DNA of 64,000 nucleotides, taken from Aerococcaceae bacterium DSM 111022. GTDB lineage: Bacteria > Bacillota > Bacilli > Lactobacillales > Aerococcaceae. A model generated the notes under the pieces. It searched no databases. It saw only the letters and a list, made by a program, of their open reading frames with translations, and was not told where the DNA came from. Where the stretch lies: positions 180,325-244,324 of the forward strand of contig JACBXO010000006.1 in NCBI GenBank assembly GCA_015863195.1, in the 5' to 3' direction. Of this stretch, positions 1-8,192 are shown piece by piece (the stretch's first letter is position 1; the number at the start of each line of letters is the position of its first letter). Made by a program: the position numbers and the translations under genes.

Positions 1-763
1 TCATTCCAACTAAAATAAGATTAACCGTTAAATAAGTCAGTGGATTAGATAACGCATTGATTCGTCCAACGCGTAATTGCATCTTCGTTAAGTCATCATT
101 GGTTTCTTCAAATTCATTAATTTCTCTATGTTGTTGTGTGAATGCTTTAATAACCCGAATACCTTGAATTTGTTCTCTCGTTTGAGTGACCAAACGGTCA
201 AATTTATTACGAATATTTCGAAGCATCGGAGCAGCGACTTTCATAATAGTAAATACAATCACGGATAAAATAACAATCATTAATACAAACCAAAGTGAAA
301 TTTGACGATTAATTTGAAGTGCCATCACTAAAGACCCCAATACAATAAATGGAGATCTTAAAAACAATCTAAAAGAAGTATTTAAACCAGATTGAATTTG
401 AAAAGTATCACTAGCAAGTCGGTTAATAATACTTGATCCACCCATTTTATCACGGTCAGTTTTTGAAAGTTTCAATGCATGGTCAAATGTATCTGCCGTT
501 AGATCACGCGCATATTCTGTAGCTGCCTTAGCGGCAAAATATTGTGCTGCGATTGCAAGTATAAAACCAACTAGCCCTAATCCTATCATCACTGCAACGA
601 GTGTAAATAAATAAGACCGATTTCCAGACGGAATCGCTTCATCAATAATTTTAGCAACTACTATCGGAACTAATAATTCCAAAACCGCTTCTATTAATTT
701 AAATAATGGCCCAGTTGCACTGAGGAGCTTTCGTCCCTCAAAATATTTCCATAAATGCTGCAT
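1..763 (-). CDS. ABC exporter half-transporter, transmembrane domain (partial)
   Basis: Only the first ~254 codons lie in the window; the rest runs off the left edge. The translation (start MQHLWKYFEG) is the membrane domain of a type I ABC exporter half-transporter: hydrophobic helices near residues 15-40, 53-75, 128-150 and 155-180, and the cytoplasmic-loop signature GGSSIINRLASDTFQIQ. The nucleotide-binding domain should follow outside the window. The ATG at 763 has GAGGTG five bases upstream, inside the end of mutY, so the two genes are probably co-transcribed. Half-transporters of this class often come as heterodimer pairs; the partner and substrate cannot be told from here. Confidence 0.85.
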   Translation of the reverse strand, partial: MQHLWKYFEGRKLLSATGPLFKLIEAVLELLVPIVVAKIIDEAIPSGNRSYLFTLVAVMIGLGLVGFILAIAAQYFAAKAATEYARDLTADTFDHALKLSKTDRDKMGGSSIINRLASDTFQIQSGLNTSFRLFLRSPFIVLGSLVMALQINRQISLWFVLMIVILSVIVFTIMKVAAPMLRNIRNKFDRLVTQTREQIQGIRVIKAFTQQHREINEFEETNDDLTKMQLRVGRINALSNPLTYLTVNLILVGM

Positions 764-773
764 AGATTCACCT

Positions 774-1880
774 CTATAATCCTTTTAATAATTTTTTCTG
801 TAAAGTTGATATTGGATAATCTTTAATATCCTGTTTATGAACCCAAGCCATACCATCAGGAGCTGGGAATGAATTTGTTGAAGCTATAACTCTTTCTACA
901 TGCCAAATACGGTGGCTAAAAATATGTTTAACCGTTGGTATTTTATTTTGTTTAAATGGCTGTACAGTAAAATCTTGAATTTCCTGTTCATCTAACCAAT
1001 TGATAAAAGCTGAATTATAATCTGCCTCTTCTTGAATACTTAATTGTTCTTGAAGCGGGAAATGCCAAAGTCCTGTGTTCAATTCCCCTTCACCGTGTTG
1101 ACGTAATAAGAATTCGCCTCGATCATTGGTGATCACATAAGCATAAATAATATGTTCAGTTTGTTTAACCTTTTTTGGTTTATTCGGAAATAGATGGGCT
1201 GTTCCTAACTCATAAGACTTATCAAAATCTTTTAATGGATGGGGATCAGGATATGGACTTGAAGGCGTCATAATCATCGCTCCCATGTCCATCAATGCTT
1301 GATTAAAATCTCCTGGCCTATCTGGATCCATAATCTGCTTATAAATAGAACGAAATTTGCGCTTCGAACTAACTTTAGTTATATCATCGTCTAAAGCAAA
1401 AAGCCTCGTCACAATTCGCATTAAATTACCATCAATGGCCGGTTCTACCTCACCATAACAAATACTTGCAATCGCAGCTGCAGTATATGGACCAATACCT
1501 TTAAGCGTCAATAAGCCCTCATAACTGGTCGGCATTTCTCCGCCGTGTTCATCTAGTACTTGATTGGCAGCAATTTGCATATTCCGAACCCTTGAATAAT
1601 ACCCTAAACCTTGCCATAAAGACATTAGTAACTCTTCATCAGCATTGGCTAAATCTTCAATTTTGGGTAATGCCTGAGTGAAACGCTCATAATAAGGCAC
1701 AACAGTTGCTACTTGCGTTTGTTGGCACATAATCTCGCTCACCCAAATATAATATGGATTTTTTGTGTGACGCCATGGAATGTCACGTTTTTCTCGGTCA
1801 TACCAATCAAGCAATGTTTTACGGAATGCTTCGATCTTCTCATCTGACCAGTCTATTGAATAATCTTCTTTTCTCTTCAA
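774..1880 (-). CDS. mutY: A/G-specific adenine glycosylase MutY, Fe-S cluster-less variant
   Basis: Removes adenine mispaired with 8-oxoguanine (base excision repair). The catalytic Glu is E49 (SEIMCQQTQVATV), the helix-hairpin-helix lies near 125-136 (TLKGIGPYTAAA), and the catalytic Asp is D150 (AIDGNLMRI). The C-terminal NUDIX-like 8-oxoG recognition domain spans ~245-365. Residues 198-230, where most MutY proteins carry four Cys ligands for a [4Fe-4S] cluster, contain none (ALMDMGAMIMTPSSPYPD); the only Cys are C52 and C141. Cluster-less MutY proteins are known in some lactic acid bacteria, so the enzyme may still be active. The start is TTG, directly after the recX stop (TAATTG), with AGAGGAAG ~9 nt upstream; no Met occurs before residue 51. 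Confidence 0.95.
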   Translation of the reverse strand: MKRKEDYSIDWSDEKIEAFRKTLLDWYDREKRDIPWRHTKNPYYIWVSEIMCQQTQVATVVPYYERFTQALPKIEDLANADEELLMSLWQGLGYYSRVRNMQIAANQVLDEHGGEMPTSYEGLLTLKGIGPYTAAAIASICYGEVEPAIDGNLMRIVTRLFALDDDITKVSSKRKFRSIYKQIMDPDRPGDFNQALMDMGAMIMTPSSPYPDPHPLKDFDKSYELGTAHLFPNKPKKVKQTEHIIYAYVITNDRGEFLLRQHGEGELNTGLWHFPLQEQLSIQEEADYNSAFINWLDEQEIQDFTVQPFKQNKIPTVKHIFSHRIWHVERVIASTNSFPAPDGMAWVHKQDIKDYPISTLQKKLLKGL

Positions 1881-2732
1881 TTAAATGTCTTCCTCTTCTA
1901 ATTCATGTTCATGGTCCTCCAACCAAAAATTGATTTTATCAAAATCATACCCTTTACGGAGCAAATCTTGCGTAATATACTGTTTTAATTCATACCCAGA
2001 ATATTTACGCTCTCGCTTACGTAAACTTTTAGCTGCATCCACCTCAAGCAAATCCAAGATTTCCTCGTCATCTTTTTCGGTATCAATTTGTGACAAAGCT
2101 TGTTGAACAATATCGCGCTCATAACCTTTTGTCATCAAATGTTGTTGGAGTTTATTATTAATCATTTTAGGTGTCAATCGCTTTTGACGGCGAATAAACT
2201 TACTCGCTAATTCAACCGCATTTTCTAATTGCTGCTCAGGCGGATACTCATCAAGCGCATTAAGTATTTCTGCCTCAGAAAGTCCTTTTTTAATCAATTC
2301 CTGCTCAATATTCCGCGGCCCTTTATAATTAATCAGCGCCTGATTTCTCACAAATGACTCACCGTATACCCGGTCATTAAGATACCCTTGAGACTTAAGC
2401 TTATCAATCGTCTTTTTGTGAAGCACTGGATCAATAATTATCTTCTTATCCGGATGATTCGGATCCGTCATCTCTTGCTTCGCCAAATAGTCATGTACTT
2501 CCTTAACCGAACGAAGCTGATAGGAGATATAGTTCAAAGCTTTTTGATAAATCTTCGATTCAAATTCTCTTGATTTAATTTGCTCAATTAATTCCGGGGT
2601 CAATTCTTGCCCCTTAAATAGAGAAAAATCAAGTAAAACTTGCTCGTGAATTCCCACCAAAAACTCTTCATCGACATACACTGAATATCGCTGTGTATCT
2701 TTTTTCTGTCGTTCTATCTTAGTGATTTTCAA
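1881..2732 (-). CDS. recX: Recombination regulator RecX
   Basis: RecX family modulator that binds and usually inhibits RecA filaments. The 283-residue protein has the Firmicute layout: a short N-terminal beta domain (MKITKIERQKKDTQRYSVYVD) followed by repeated three-helix RecX units, for example ISYQLRSVKEVHDYL, YGESFVRNQALINYKGPRNI and LMTKGYERDIVQQAL. The length matches Bacillus-type RecX, which is longer than the E. coli protein. It is the first gene of recX-mutY-ABC transporter, with no gap before mutY. A repair regulator next to a repair glycosylase is a sensible pairing. Confidence 0.93.
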   Translation of the reverse strand: MKITKIERQKKDTQRYSVYVDEEFLVGIHEQVLLDFSLFKGQELTPELIEQIKSREFESKIYQKALNYISYQLRSVKEVHDYLAKQEMTDPNHPDKKIIIDPVLHKKTIDKLKSQGYLNDRVYGESFVRNQALINYKGPRNIEQELIKKGLSEAEILNALDEYPPEQQLENAVELASKFIRRQKRLTPKMINNKLQQHLMTKGYERDIVQQALSQIDTEKDDEEILDLLEVDAAKSLRKRERKYSGYELKQYITQDLLRKGYDFDKINFWLEDHEHELEEEDI

Positions 2733-2912
2733 TTAAAGACCCCCAGTCATATTTTTTAAAAGTAGTATTTCATTAGAGCCTATAGACAATCTATTGAAAC
2801 TTCTACTATACATTTTGAAATCGTTTTAAGCAAATAATCGATAGTTAATTTTCTTTAACTATGTTACCATTTATAAAGATTTATCCCAAATAGAATTTAT
2901 TGAGGTGATAGA

Positions 2913-3695
2913 ATGAATACTGAACTTAAAAATATTGCTGAAGTAGCAGCTCTAGCAGGCACAATTATGTTGGAATCACATGCTGAAAGTTACCGAGTTG
3001 AAGATACTGTGCGTCGTATTTTAGCAACGTCAGGTATGGACTCAATTGACGTAGTAACAAATACAACTGGGTTATATTTAACACTAGACGATTCTGACCC
3101 ATCTATGGATCCAATCACAATTGTACGTCGTATTGATTCACGCGGGAATCATTTAAACAAAATTTACCGTGTAAATAATATTTCACGTGCTTTAACGAGT
3201 GGACAAATTAGCCATGATGAAGCAAAAAGACGTTTGAATGTAGTTAATGAATCAGAATATAATGTATATAGTCTTGACATTGCGACCATTTTACTCGTTG
3301 TTGCTTTCACCATCTTAGGTGGTGGTAATATATATGATATCATTCTATCATTTCCAATTGGAGCAGTTGTTGCCCTGTCACGCGTTTGGAAAAACTTTAT
3401 CGATATGAATGACTTTATCTTTACAATGTTTACTACTACACTAACTGCTTTTGCAACAGAATTATTTACGAATCTATTTCCAGGACTCAATATGTCTAGT
3501 AGTATCATCATTATCGCAGCCCTAATGCCCCTTTATCCCGGAACAGCCTTCACAAATGGTATCCGTGATACTTTAAAAGGTGACTATGTCTCCGGTGTCG
3601 CTCGAATTGCTGATGCCTTTGTTATTGCATTATCGATAGCTCTTGGTGTTGCGTTAGGCTTGTCACTTTATGGAGGTGTTAGCGCATGGATATAA
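2913..3695 (+). CDS. Threonine/serine exporter, N-terminal subunit (ThrE/DUF1212)
   Basis: The N-terminal half of a ThrE-type threonine/serine exporter, encoded as a separate polypeptide. The soluble N-terminal region has the family signature MLESHAESYRVEDTVRRI (residues ~19-36), then about five membrane helices from residue ~120 to the end. It overlaps the next gene by 10 bp; the two proteins would jointly form the exporter, as with E. coli YjjP/YjjB. The ATG at 2913 follows TGAGGTGA. Role in amino acid efflux follows from the family; the substrate is not shown by the sequence. Confidence 0.9.
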   Translation: MNTELKNIAEVAALAGTIMLESHAESYRVEDTVRRILATSGMDSIDVVTNTTGLYLTLDDSDPSMDPITIVRRIDSRGNHLNKIYRVNNISRALTSGQISHDEAKRRLNVVNESEYNVYSLDIATILLVVAFTILGGGNIYDIILSFPIGAVVALSRVWKNFIDMNDFIFTMFTTTLTAFATELFTNLFPGLNMSSSIIIIAALMPLYPGTAFTNGIRDTLKGDYVSGVARIADAFVIALSIALGVALGLSLYGGVSAWI

Positions 3696-4174
3696 ATACA
3701 ATCTTTGATATTTTTGTAAAATTATTTGCCGCTTTCATGGTTACAACCTTTTCAGCTATTACTTTGGAAGCCCCAAGACAAGTACTATATAAAATTTGGC
3801 CGATTGGCGTCACTTCTTACGCAACATTTTTATTTTTTACGCATCTTGGCGTCAGTGAGTTCTTATCAACATTTTATGCCTGTTTCATCGCTTCAATTAT
3901 GTCACAATTCTTTTCACGCCATTTTAAAGCGCCGGTTACTATGTTTTATATTCCTACTTTCTTTATTTATGTACCGGGTTCTGCAATTTACCAAACAGCT
4001 TTCCATTTCATTAATGGAGACTCTGCTATGGCAGCACATTACTTAGTAAGAACTGTAATGACAGCTGGAGCGATTGCCTTAGGTGTTTTCATGTCAGATT
4101 CGATTTTTGAAATATACTTTTCAACACGTGATAGCTTAAAAGCAAGGCGTGAGGAGAATCAACAAAACAACTAA
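3686..4174 (+). CDS. Threonine/serine exporter, C-terminal subunit (ThrE_2/DUF3815)
   Basis: A 162-residue membrane protein with about five hydrophobic helices, matching the C-terminal half of ThrE exporters (YjjB-like). It starts inside the end of the preceding gene, with GGAGGTG eight bases before the ATG, which indicates translational coupling and a two-subunit transporter. Residues 88-110 contain the family-like stretch FYIPTFFIYVPGSAIY. A terminator hairpin begins 14 bp after the stop. Confidence 0.9.
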   Translation: MDINTIFDIFVKLFAAFMVTTFSAITLEAPRQVLYKIWPIGVTSYATFLFFTHLGVSEFLSTFYACFIASIMSQFFSRHFKAPVTMFYIPTFFIYVPGSAIYQTAFHFINGDSAMAAHYLVRTVMTAGAIALGVFMSDSIFEIYFSTRDSLKARREENQQNN

Positions 4175-4187
4175 ATTTTTGCATATT

Positions 4188-4222
4188 AAAAACGCACTTC
4201 CATAGATTTGGAGTGCGTTTTA
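4188..4222. terminator. Bidirectional rho-independent terminator
   Basis: AAAACGCACT pairs with AGTGCGTTTT around a short loop, with T or A runs on both flanks. It ends the ThrE operon and overlaps the stop codon of the convergent PepSY gene. Confidence 0.8.
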
Positions 4223-4690
4223 TTTGTTTTTCTCAATTGAATTTAATACCGTACCATCTTGTGCATCGACTTTGAGTACTGCTTTATATTCCAAATGATC
4301 ATCCACTAGATCAATTTGATAAATTGTCTGATCATGTTCCCGTTTTATTTCTCCTTTATAAGGTCTGTAATCCGGATAGATTGACTTAGCGACTGCAGTG
4401 ATTTCATTCAGAGACAACAAGTTATCTATTTGAATAAATTCATTTTCTTGATTGGCACATTCCTTCGGAGATAAGTATTTGGATTCTTCTGTCAAAACAC
4501 CACCGGTTTGGGCATTCATTTGTAAAGTCTGTCTGATAGTTAAATCTTGTCCAATGATTTTATATCTTAAGAACTGGCCTTTATATGAGAGTTTAATTTT
4601 TATAATATCCATATCTGGAAATGCTTTTTGATAAAAAGCAATAACTTCTGCTATCGTCCAAATATGATGCTCTTCTTCAAATGTCTTCAC
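4220..4690 (-). CDS. PepSY-like domain protein, no signal peptide
   Basis: A 156-residue protein with two PepSY-like modules: residues ~11-65 (WTIAEVIAFYQKAFPDMDI to MNAQTGGVL) and ~90-150 (LSLNEITAVAKSIYPDY to VDAQDGTVLNS). PepSY domains are usually extracytoplasmic regulatory or inhibitory modules, yet no signal peptide is visible from this start, so location is uncertain. The chosen start is GTG at 4690, with AAGGAGGT seven bases upstream and a TATAAT promoter just upstream; the longer in-frame extension would begin before the promoter. TTG at 4693 is an alternative. Exact function unknown. Confidence 0.72.
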   Translation of the reverse strand: MKTFEEEHHIWTIAEVIAFYQKAFPDMDIIKIKLSYKGQFLRYKIIGQDLTIRQTLQMNAQTGGVLTEESKYLSPKECANQENEFIQIDNLLSLNEITAVAKSIYPDYRPYKGEIKREHDQTIYQIDLVDDHLEYKAVLKVDAQDGTVLNSIEKNK

Positions 4691-4718
4691 CAAACCTACC
4701 TCCTTCTTAGTCGAAATC

Positions 4719-4747
4719 ATTATAACACACAATGTATACGGTTTCAC
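4719..4747 (-). promoter_or_regulatory. Promoter of the PepSY-like gene
   Basis: Perfect -10 TATAAT (4719-4724) with a 17-bp spacer and a weak -35 GTGAAA (4742-4747). It supports the GTG start at 4690. Confidence 0.55.
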
Positions 4748-4822
4748 TAAGTAAAAACCATTCACTCATCAAAAAAATTAATGACTGAATGGAGTAAGGT
4801 CTATTAAAAACGAGTCAAAGAT

Positions 4823-5782
4823 TTACAGTTCAACAATATTTTGTGGTTTACCTTCTAAATACTTAACTGCATTATCAAAAACAATATTAGCACGGTCTAC
4901 CATCGCTTCGTCTGTTAAATAGGCAATATGCGGTGTTAACACAGATTTTTTTGTATGAATCAATGGATAGTCATTTGGTAAAGGTGGCTCCATATCATAA
5001 ACGTCAATCCCTGCTCCACCAATAGCCCCATTATTTAATAATTCAGCTAACGCTTCATTATCCACAATAGGTCCACGAGCTACATTAATTAAAAGTGCAT
5101 CATCTTTCATAGATTCCATCAATTCGCGACTAATGATTCCTTTTGTAGCATCAGTATTTGGTAGGTGAATTGAAATAATATCAGACTCAGACATAACTTC
5201 TTCAAGTGATTTATACTCAAGCCCTAATTCCTTAGCTTCTTCTTTTTCTGAGCGGTTATAACCTATTAAATTTGCCCCAAACGCTTTAAATAATTCAGCT
5301 GTTTTAATACCTAAATTCCCTGTACCAACAATCCCTACTGTTTTACCTTTAATTTCACGACCTTGGAAAGGCGCTGTAAAATCTTCCCCTTTACGAGTAT
5401 CGGCGTCTCCTTGAACAATGTCACGGTAAAGGCTTAATACTAAACCAATTGCCAATTCTGGAACTGCTGTATTGGAATAACCAGATGCATTTGCAATTTG
5501 AATTCCTTTATCTGCTGCTACTTTTTGGTCAACATGGTCTACTCCTGTGAAAGCCACGTTAATTAATTTAGTTTTTTCTAGACGATTGATAACTTCCGCT
5601 GGGTATGGGTTGTTCGCAATAATGACGATTTCTACATCTTTACTACGTTCATACAATTCTTCAGTATCTGTTGTTTTTTCATTATAGTATACAAATTCAT
5701 GGCCTAAATCAGTAATCGATTTTCCTAAATCTTCTATATAACTATCTGGTACACGCAATGGTTCAATTAAAGCTACTCTCAT
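4823..5782 (-). CDS. D-isomer-specific 2-hydroxyacid dehydrogenase
   Basis: NAD-dependent 2-hydroxyacid dehydrogenase, 319 residues, normal for the family. The Rossmann motif GTGNLG is at 153-158, and the catalytic triad is R236 (NVARGPIVD), E265 (DMEPPLPND) and H285 (LTPHIAYLT). The substrate (lactate, glycerate, 2-hydroxyisocaproate or other) cannot be read from these residues. The ATG at 5782 has GAGGAG eight bases upstream; an in-frame extension upstream lacks a ribosome site and family homology. It appears monocistronic. Confidence 0.9.
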   Translation of the reverse strand: MRVALIEPLRVPDSYIEDLGKSITDLGHEFVYYNEKTTDTEELYERSKDVEIVIIANNPYPAEVINRLEKTKLINVAFTGVDHVDQKVAADKGIQIANASGYSNTAVPELAIGLVLSLYRDIVQGDADTRKGEDFTAPFQGREIKGKTVGIVGTGNLGIKTAELFKAFGANLIGYNRSEKEEAKELGLEYKSLEEVMSESDIISIHLPNTDATKGIISRELMESMKDDALLINVARGPIVDNEALAELLNNGAIGGAGIDVYDMEPPLPNDYPLIHTKKSVLTPHIAYLTDEAMVDRANIVFDNAVKYLEGKPQNIVEL

Positions 5783-6119
5783 TAAATCACTCCTCTTAAT
5801 TACTAATACCATTCTACCTAGAAAAGCAAACTTCCGCAAATAACTACTCTTATAATCTGTATCAGATATTTCCTTGCGTTTTATTTCATTCAATTCACAT
5901 ATATTATTTAACTGCATTTACCAGGTTTATTCATTATACTTATCAGATGTTACAGCCCAGAAAAACTGTTACAACAGCATTTCACAGACGTGACACATAA
6001 AAAATATTCATTAATCCCAAGGCATATCATTGTACATTTTCGAAAAAAATTGATAAAGTTATATTTGTAGACGAGAGAAACTATCAGTCTAAATTCAAAT
6101 CAAAGAGGAGAATGTGATT
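5783..6119. other. Intergenic region upstream of the acidic PepSY protein
   Basis: AT-rich spacer between divergent genes. It holds a TGTTACA direct repeat (5948 and 5967, 19 bp apart) that could be a regulator site, and GAGGAG at 6105-6110, the ribosome site of the gene at 6120. I see no ORF or RNA gene. Confidence 0.4.
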
Positions 6120-7220
6120 ATGAAAAAATCTTTACGTCAAATGTTAACAGTAACTTTAAGTGCGGTTTTACTTGCTGGTGCTTCAACTAGTTTTGTAGCT
6201 GCTCAAGAAGAATCGAGTGCATCAGAAGAAACATCATCAGTAGTTTCTGAAAGTGCATCTGAGGAAAGTGCCGATGAAGAAGTACCTGCTGAGGTTAGTG
6301 AAGCTCAAACAGGACTTGATGAAGCTTTAGCGTTATTCGAAGAAGAATATCCTGAGTCAAGCATCTCAAAAATCAATGTCGAAATGGTTGTTGACGATGA
6401 AACTGAAGAAGTTTCATTTGAATATGACATCGAAGGACTAGATGCTGAATTTAATGAGTATGAATTAGATCTTGTTTATGCTAACGGTGAAGTCACTGAA
6501 TCAGAATTCAGTGAAGGTTGGTTAAACAATGATGAAGAAGATCAAGCAGAAGAAAGTGTTTCTGTAGACTCTAATCAAGAACCTGTAGAAGAAACAGAAG
6601 AAGCATCAACAGAAGCTGAACAAGCTGCGTCTGATGCAGAATCAGTTCAAGAATCTGCTCAATCAGTTCAAGAGTCAGCAGAAGAAACACAAGAATCTGC
6701 TGAAGATACAGTTGAATTTGAAGAAAGAACTTTAAATTTAGAAGAAACAATTACATTAGATGAAGCTTCGGAAATCGCATTAACTGAAGTTGGTGAAGGT
6801 GAAGTTGTTGAATGGACTTTAGAATCAGATACTGCTGAATTCTGGGGATTATTCGGTGACGAAGCTAACGAAAATCCAATTTGGGTAATGGATGTTGAAA
6901 ACATGGAAGCTGACAATGATACAGAAGTCCATGTAGACGCTATTACTGGTGAAGTCTTAAACCTTGATGAAGTTCAAGAAGACGTATCAGGTGCTCAAAA
7001 CGAAGCTGCAGAAGAATCAGCTGAATCAACACAAGAAGCTGTTGAAGAGTCGGCTGAATCAACAGAAGAAGCAGCTGAAGAGTCAGCTGAATCAACAGAG
7101 GAAGCTGCTGAATCAGAAGCTGAGTCTGTAGAAGAATCAGCAGATCAAGAAGCTGAAGAAGTTGAAAGTAATGCTGAAGAATCAGTAGATTCTGCTGAAT
7201 CAGCAACTGACGGACAGTAA
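6120..7220 (+). CDS. Secreted, extremely acidic Ser/Glu-rich protein with two PepSY domains
   Basis: 366 residues. Residues 1-28 form a Sec signal peptide (MKKSLRQML, hydrophobic core, cleavage likely after VAA). The mature part is almost free of Lys/Arg and rich in Glu, Ser and Ala. PepSY-like modules lie at ~62-130 and ~210-285 (ITLDEASEIALTEVGEGEVV to HVDAITGEVLNL), separated by an acidic linker. The tail (~296-366) has near-perfect 11-residue repeats (EESAESTEEAA), suggesting a long charged helix. No LPXTG anchor, lipobox or C-terminal membrane helix is seen, so release or charge-based retention at the wall is likely. The ATG at 6120 has GAGGAG nine bases upstream. Function unknown; cation binding or protease modulation is a guess. 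Confidence 0.85.
   Translation: MKKSLRQMLTVTLSAVLLAGASTSFVAAQEESSASEETSSVVSESASEESADEEVPAEVSEAQTGLDEALALFEEEYPESSISKINVEMVVDDETEEVSFEYDIEGLDAEFNEYELDLVYANGEVTESEFSEGWLNNDEEDQAEESVSVDSNQEPVEETEEASTEAEQAASDAESVQESAQSVQESAEETQESAEDTVEFEERTLNLEETITLDEASEIALTEVGEGEVVEWTLESDTAEFWGLFGDEANENPIWVMDVENMEADNDTEVHVDAITGEVLNLDEVQEDVSGAQNEAAEESAESTQEAVEESAESTEEAAEESAESTEEAAESEAESVEESADQEAEEVESNAEESVDSAESATDGQ
7011..7109 (+). repeat. Three tandem 33-bp coding repeats
   Basis: Units at 7011-7043, 7044-7076 and 7077-7109 each encode an 11-residue EESAEST-type repeat in the acidic secreted protein, differing by a few bases. Copy number could vary between strains. Confidence 0.85.
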
Positions 7221-7251
7221 TTACAAGTTTCAACTAATTTAATTTAAATAG

Positions 7252-7611
7252 TTAAGACGACGGATTTCCGTCGTCTTTTTTAGTGTTTTCAAAATATTCT
7301 TCCCAATCGATCAGTGGCTCTTCGAGTTGATCATTAACTAACTCTTCGTCTTCACGTTCATAAATGCGCCATTCAAACCATTGTTCTGCTTCTACTTCAC
7401 CCTCTAGTGCTGCTTGATCAACGATGGTTACGTAGTATAAATATTCCTGATCAAATATGAGTCCATGTAAACTCTCTTCATCACTGCTGTTTGAAATGAA
7501 TAAAGGAATTTCTTCATTTGATTGTTCATATACTACCGCATAATCTCGAACAACCTCTTCCCCTGCGCCATTTTTACCTTTCCAAGCAGTGGTGCCATCA
7601 TCTTTAATCAT
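7252..7611 (-). CDS. Distal part of a split secreted protein (possible frameshift)
   Basis: 119 codons without a recognised domain, rich in Glu/Asp (for example IDWEEYFENTKKDD at the end). It overlaps the end of the upstream reading frame by 8 bp. At the junction is an (AT)4 tract; one more AT would fuse both frames into one protein reading PNIYMIKDDGTTAWKG. I therefore read it as the second half of a single ~208-residue secreted protein broken by a dinucleotide slip. Separate translation by coupling from the overlapping ATG cannot be excluded. No ribosome site is obvious for this ATG. Confidence 0.5.
   Translation of the reverse strand: MIKDDGTTAWKGKNGAGEEVVRDYAVVYEQSNEEIPLFISNSSDEESLHGLIFDQEYLYYVTIVDQAALEGEVEAEQWFEWRIYEREDEELVNDQLEEPLIDWEEYFENTKKDDGNPSS
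7254..7281. terminator. Rho-independent terminator shared by convergent genes
   Basis: AAGACGACGGA pairs perfectly with TCCGTCGTCTT around TT, followed by a T run. It also encodes the last codons of the leftward gene ending at 7252. Confidence 0.9.
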
Positions 7612-7876
7612 ATATATTTGGGGCTACTGCTCCACTCTCTTCTATCTCCAAATCAAGTTGCGGTATTAATTTATCTTTTACTTCTTCAATAAATTCTTCA
7701 TCTTCTAGGGTAAATTCAATCATTGATTCTTCTTCAGTAATAAAATCAGATTGTTCTGTTATTAATTGATAGTCTCCAGCAAAGTCCTCTAAGTTATAAT
7801 TCATTGATTCTGCTGTTACATTAGCACTACTCATAGATATAGCTAAAGTGAATAATACGGTTATAATAGTTTTCAT
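7604..7876 (-). CDS. Signal-peptide-bearing front part of the split secreted protein
   Basis: 90 codons: a Sec signal peptide (MKTIITVLFTLAISMSSANVT) followed by an acidic segment, ending NIYD at a stop created within an AT-repeat junction. AGAGGAGG lies just before the ATG. As it stands only a short secreted fragment would be made; with a 2-bp insertion it would continue into the frame ending at 7252. The family is unrecognised. It sits convergent to the acidic PepSY gene. Confidence 0.55.
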   Translation of the reverse strand: MKTIITVLFTLAISMSSANVTAESMNYNLEDFAGDYQLITEQSDFITEEESMIEFTLEDEEFIEEVKDKLIPQLDLEIEESGAVAPNIYD

Positions 7877-7921
7877 TAATTACCTCCTCTAGTAATTCTT
7901 GGTTAGTATACTGGTATTATA

Positions 7922-7952
7922 CAAAAAAATAAAGACACTCGCTTTCGCAAGT
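7922..7952 (-). terminator. Rho-independent terminator (leftward)
   Basis: On the minus strand CACTTGC and GCGAGTG pair around a GAAA tetraloop, followed by TCTTTATTTTTTT. It would end transcripts crossing the dehydrogenase remnant. Confidence 0.75.
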
Positions 7953-7969
7953 GCCCTGACCATTATAAA

Positions 7970-8095
<126 letters not shown>

Positions 8096-8192
8096 AAAAA
8101 TGCAATGATTACTATATAATTTAAAAATTTCATCCTAAAAAGAGCCTATCAACAATAGATATGCTCTCTATGTGATGCTAATTTTATCTTTT

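Noticed and set aside
5783..5917. N-terminal extension of the 2-hydroxyacid dehydrogenase
   Set aside because: The ATG at 5782 has a good ribosome site and matches the family start; the upstream codons do not.
5948..5974. WalR-type site (TGTTAC repeat)
   Set aside because: The two words are 19 bp apart instead of the 11-bp centre spacing expected for WalR, so I record it only as a direct repeat.
6668..7233. Minus-strand frames opposite the acidic PepSY gene
   Set aside because: They arise from the GAA/TCA repeat composition of the real gene and have no ribosome site or plausible protein features.
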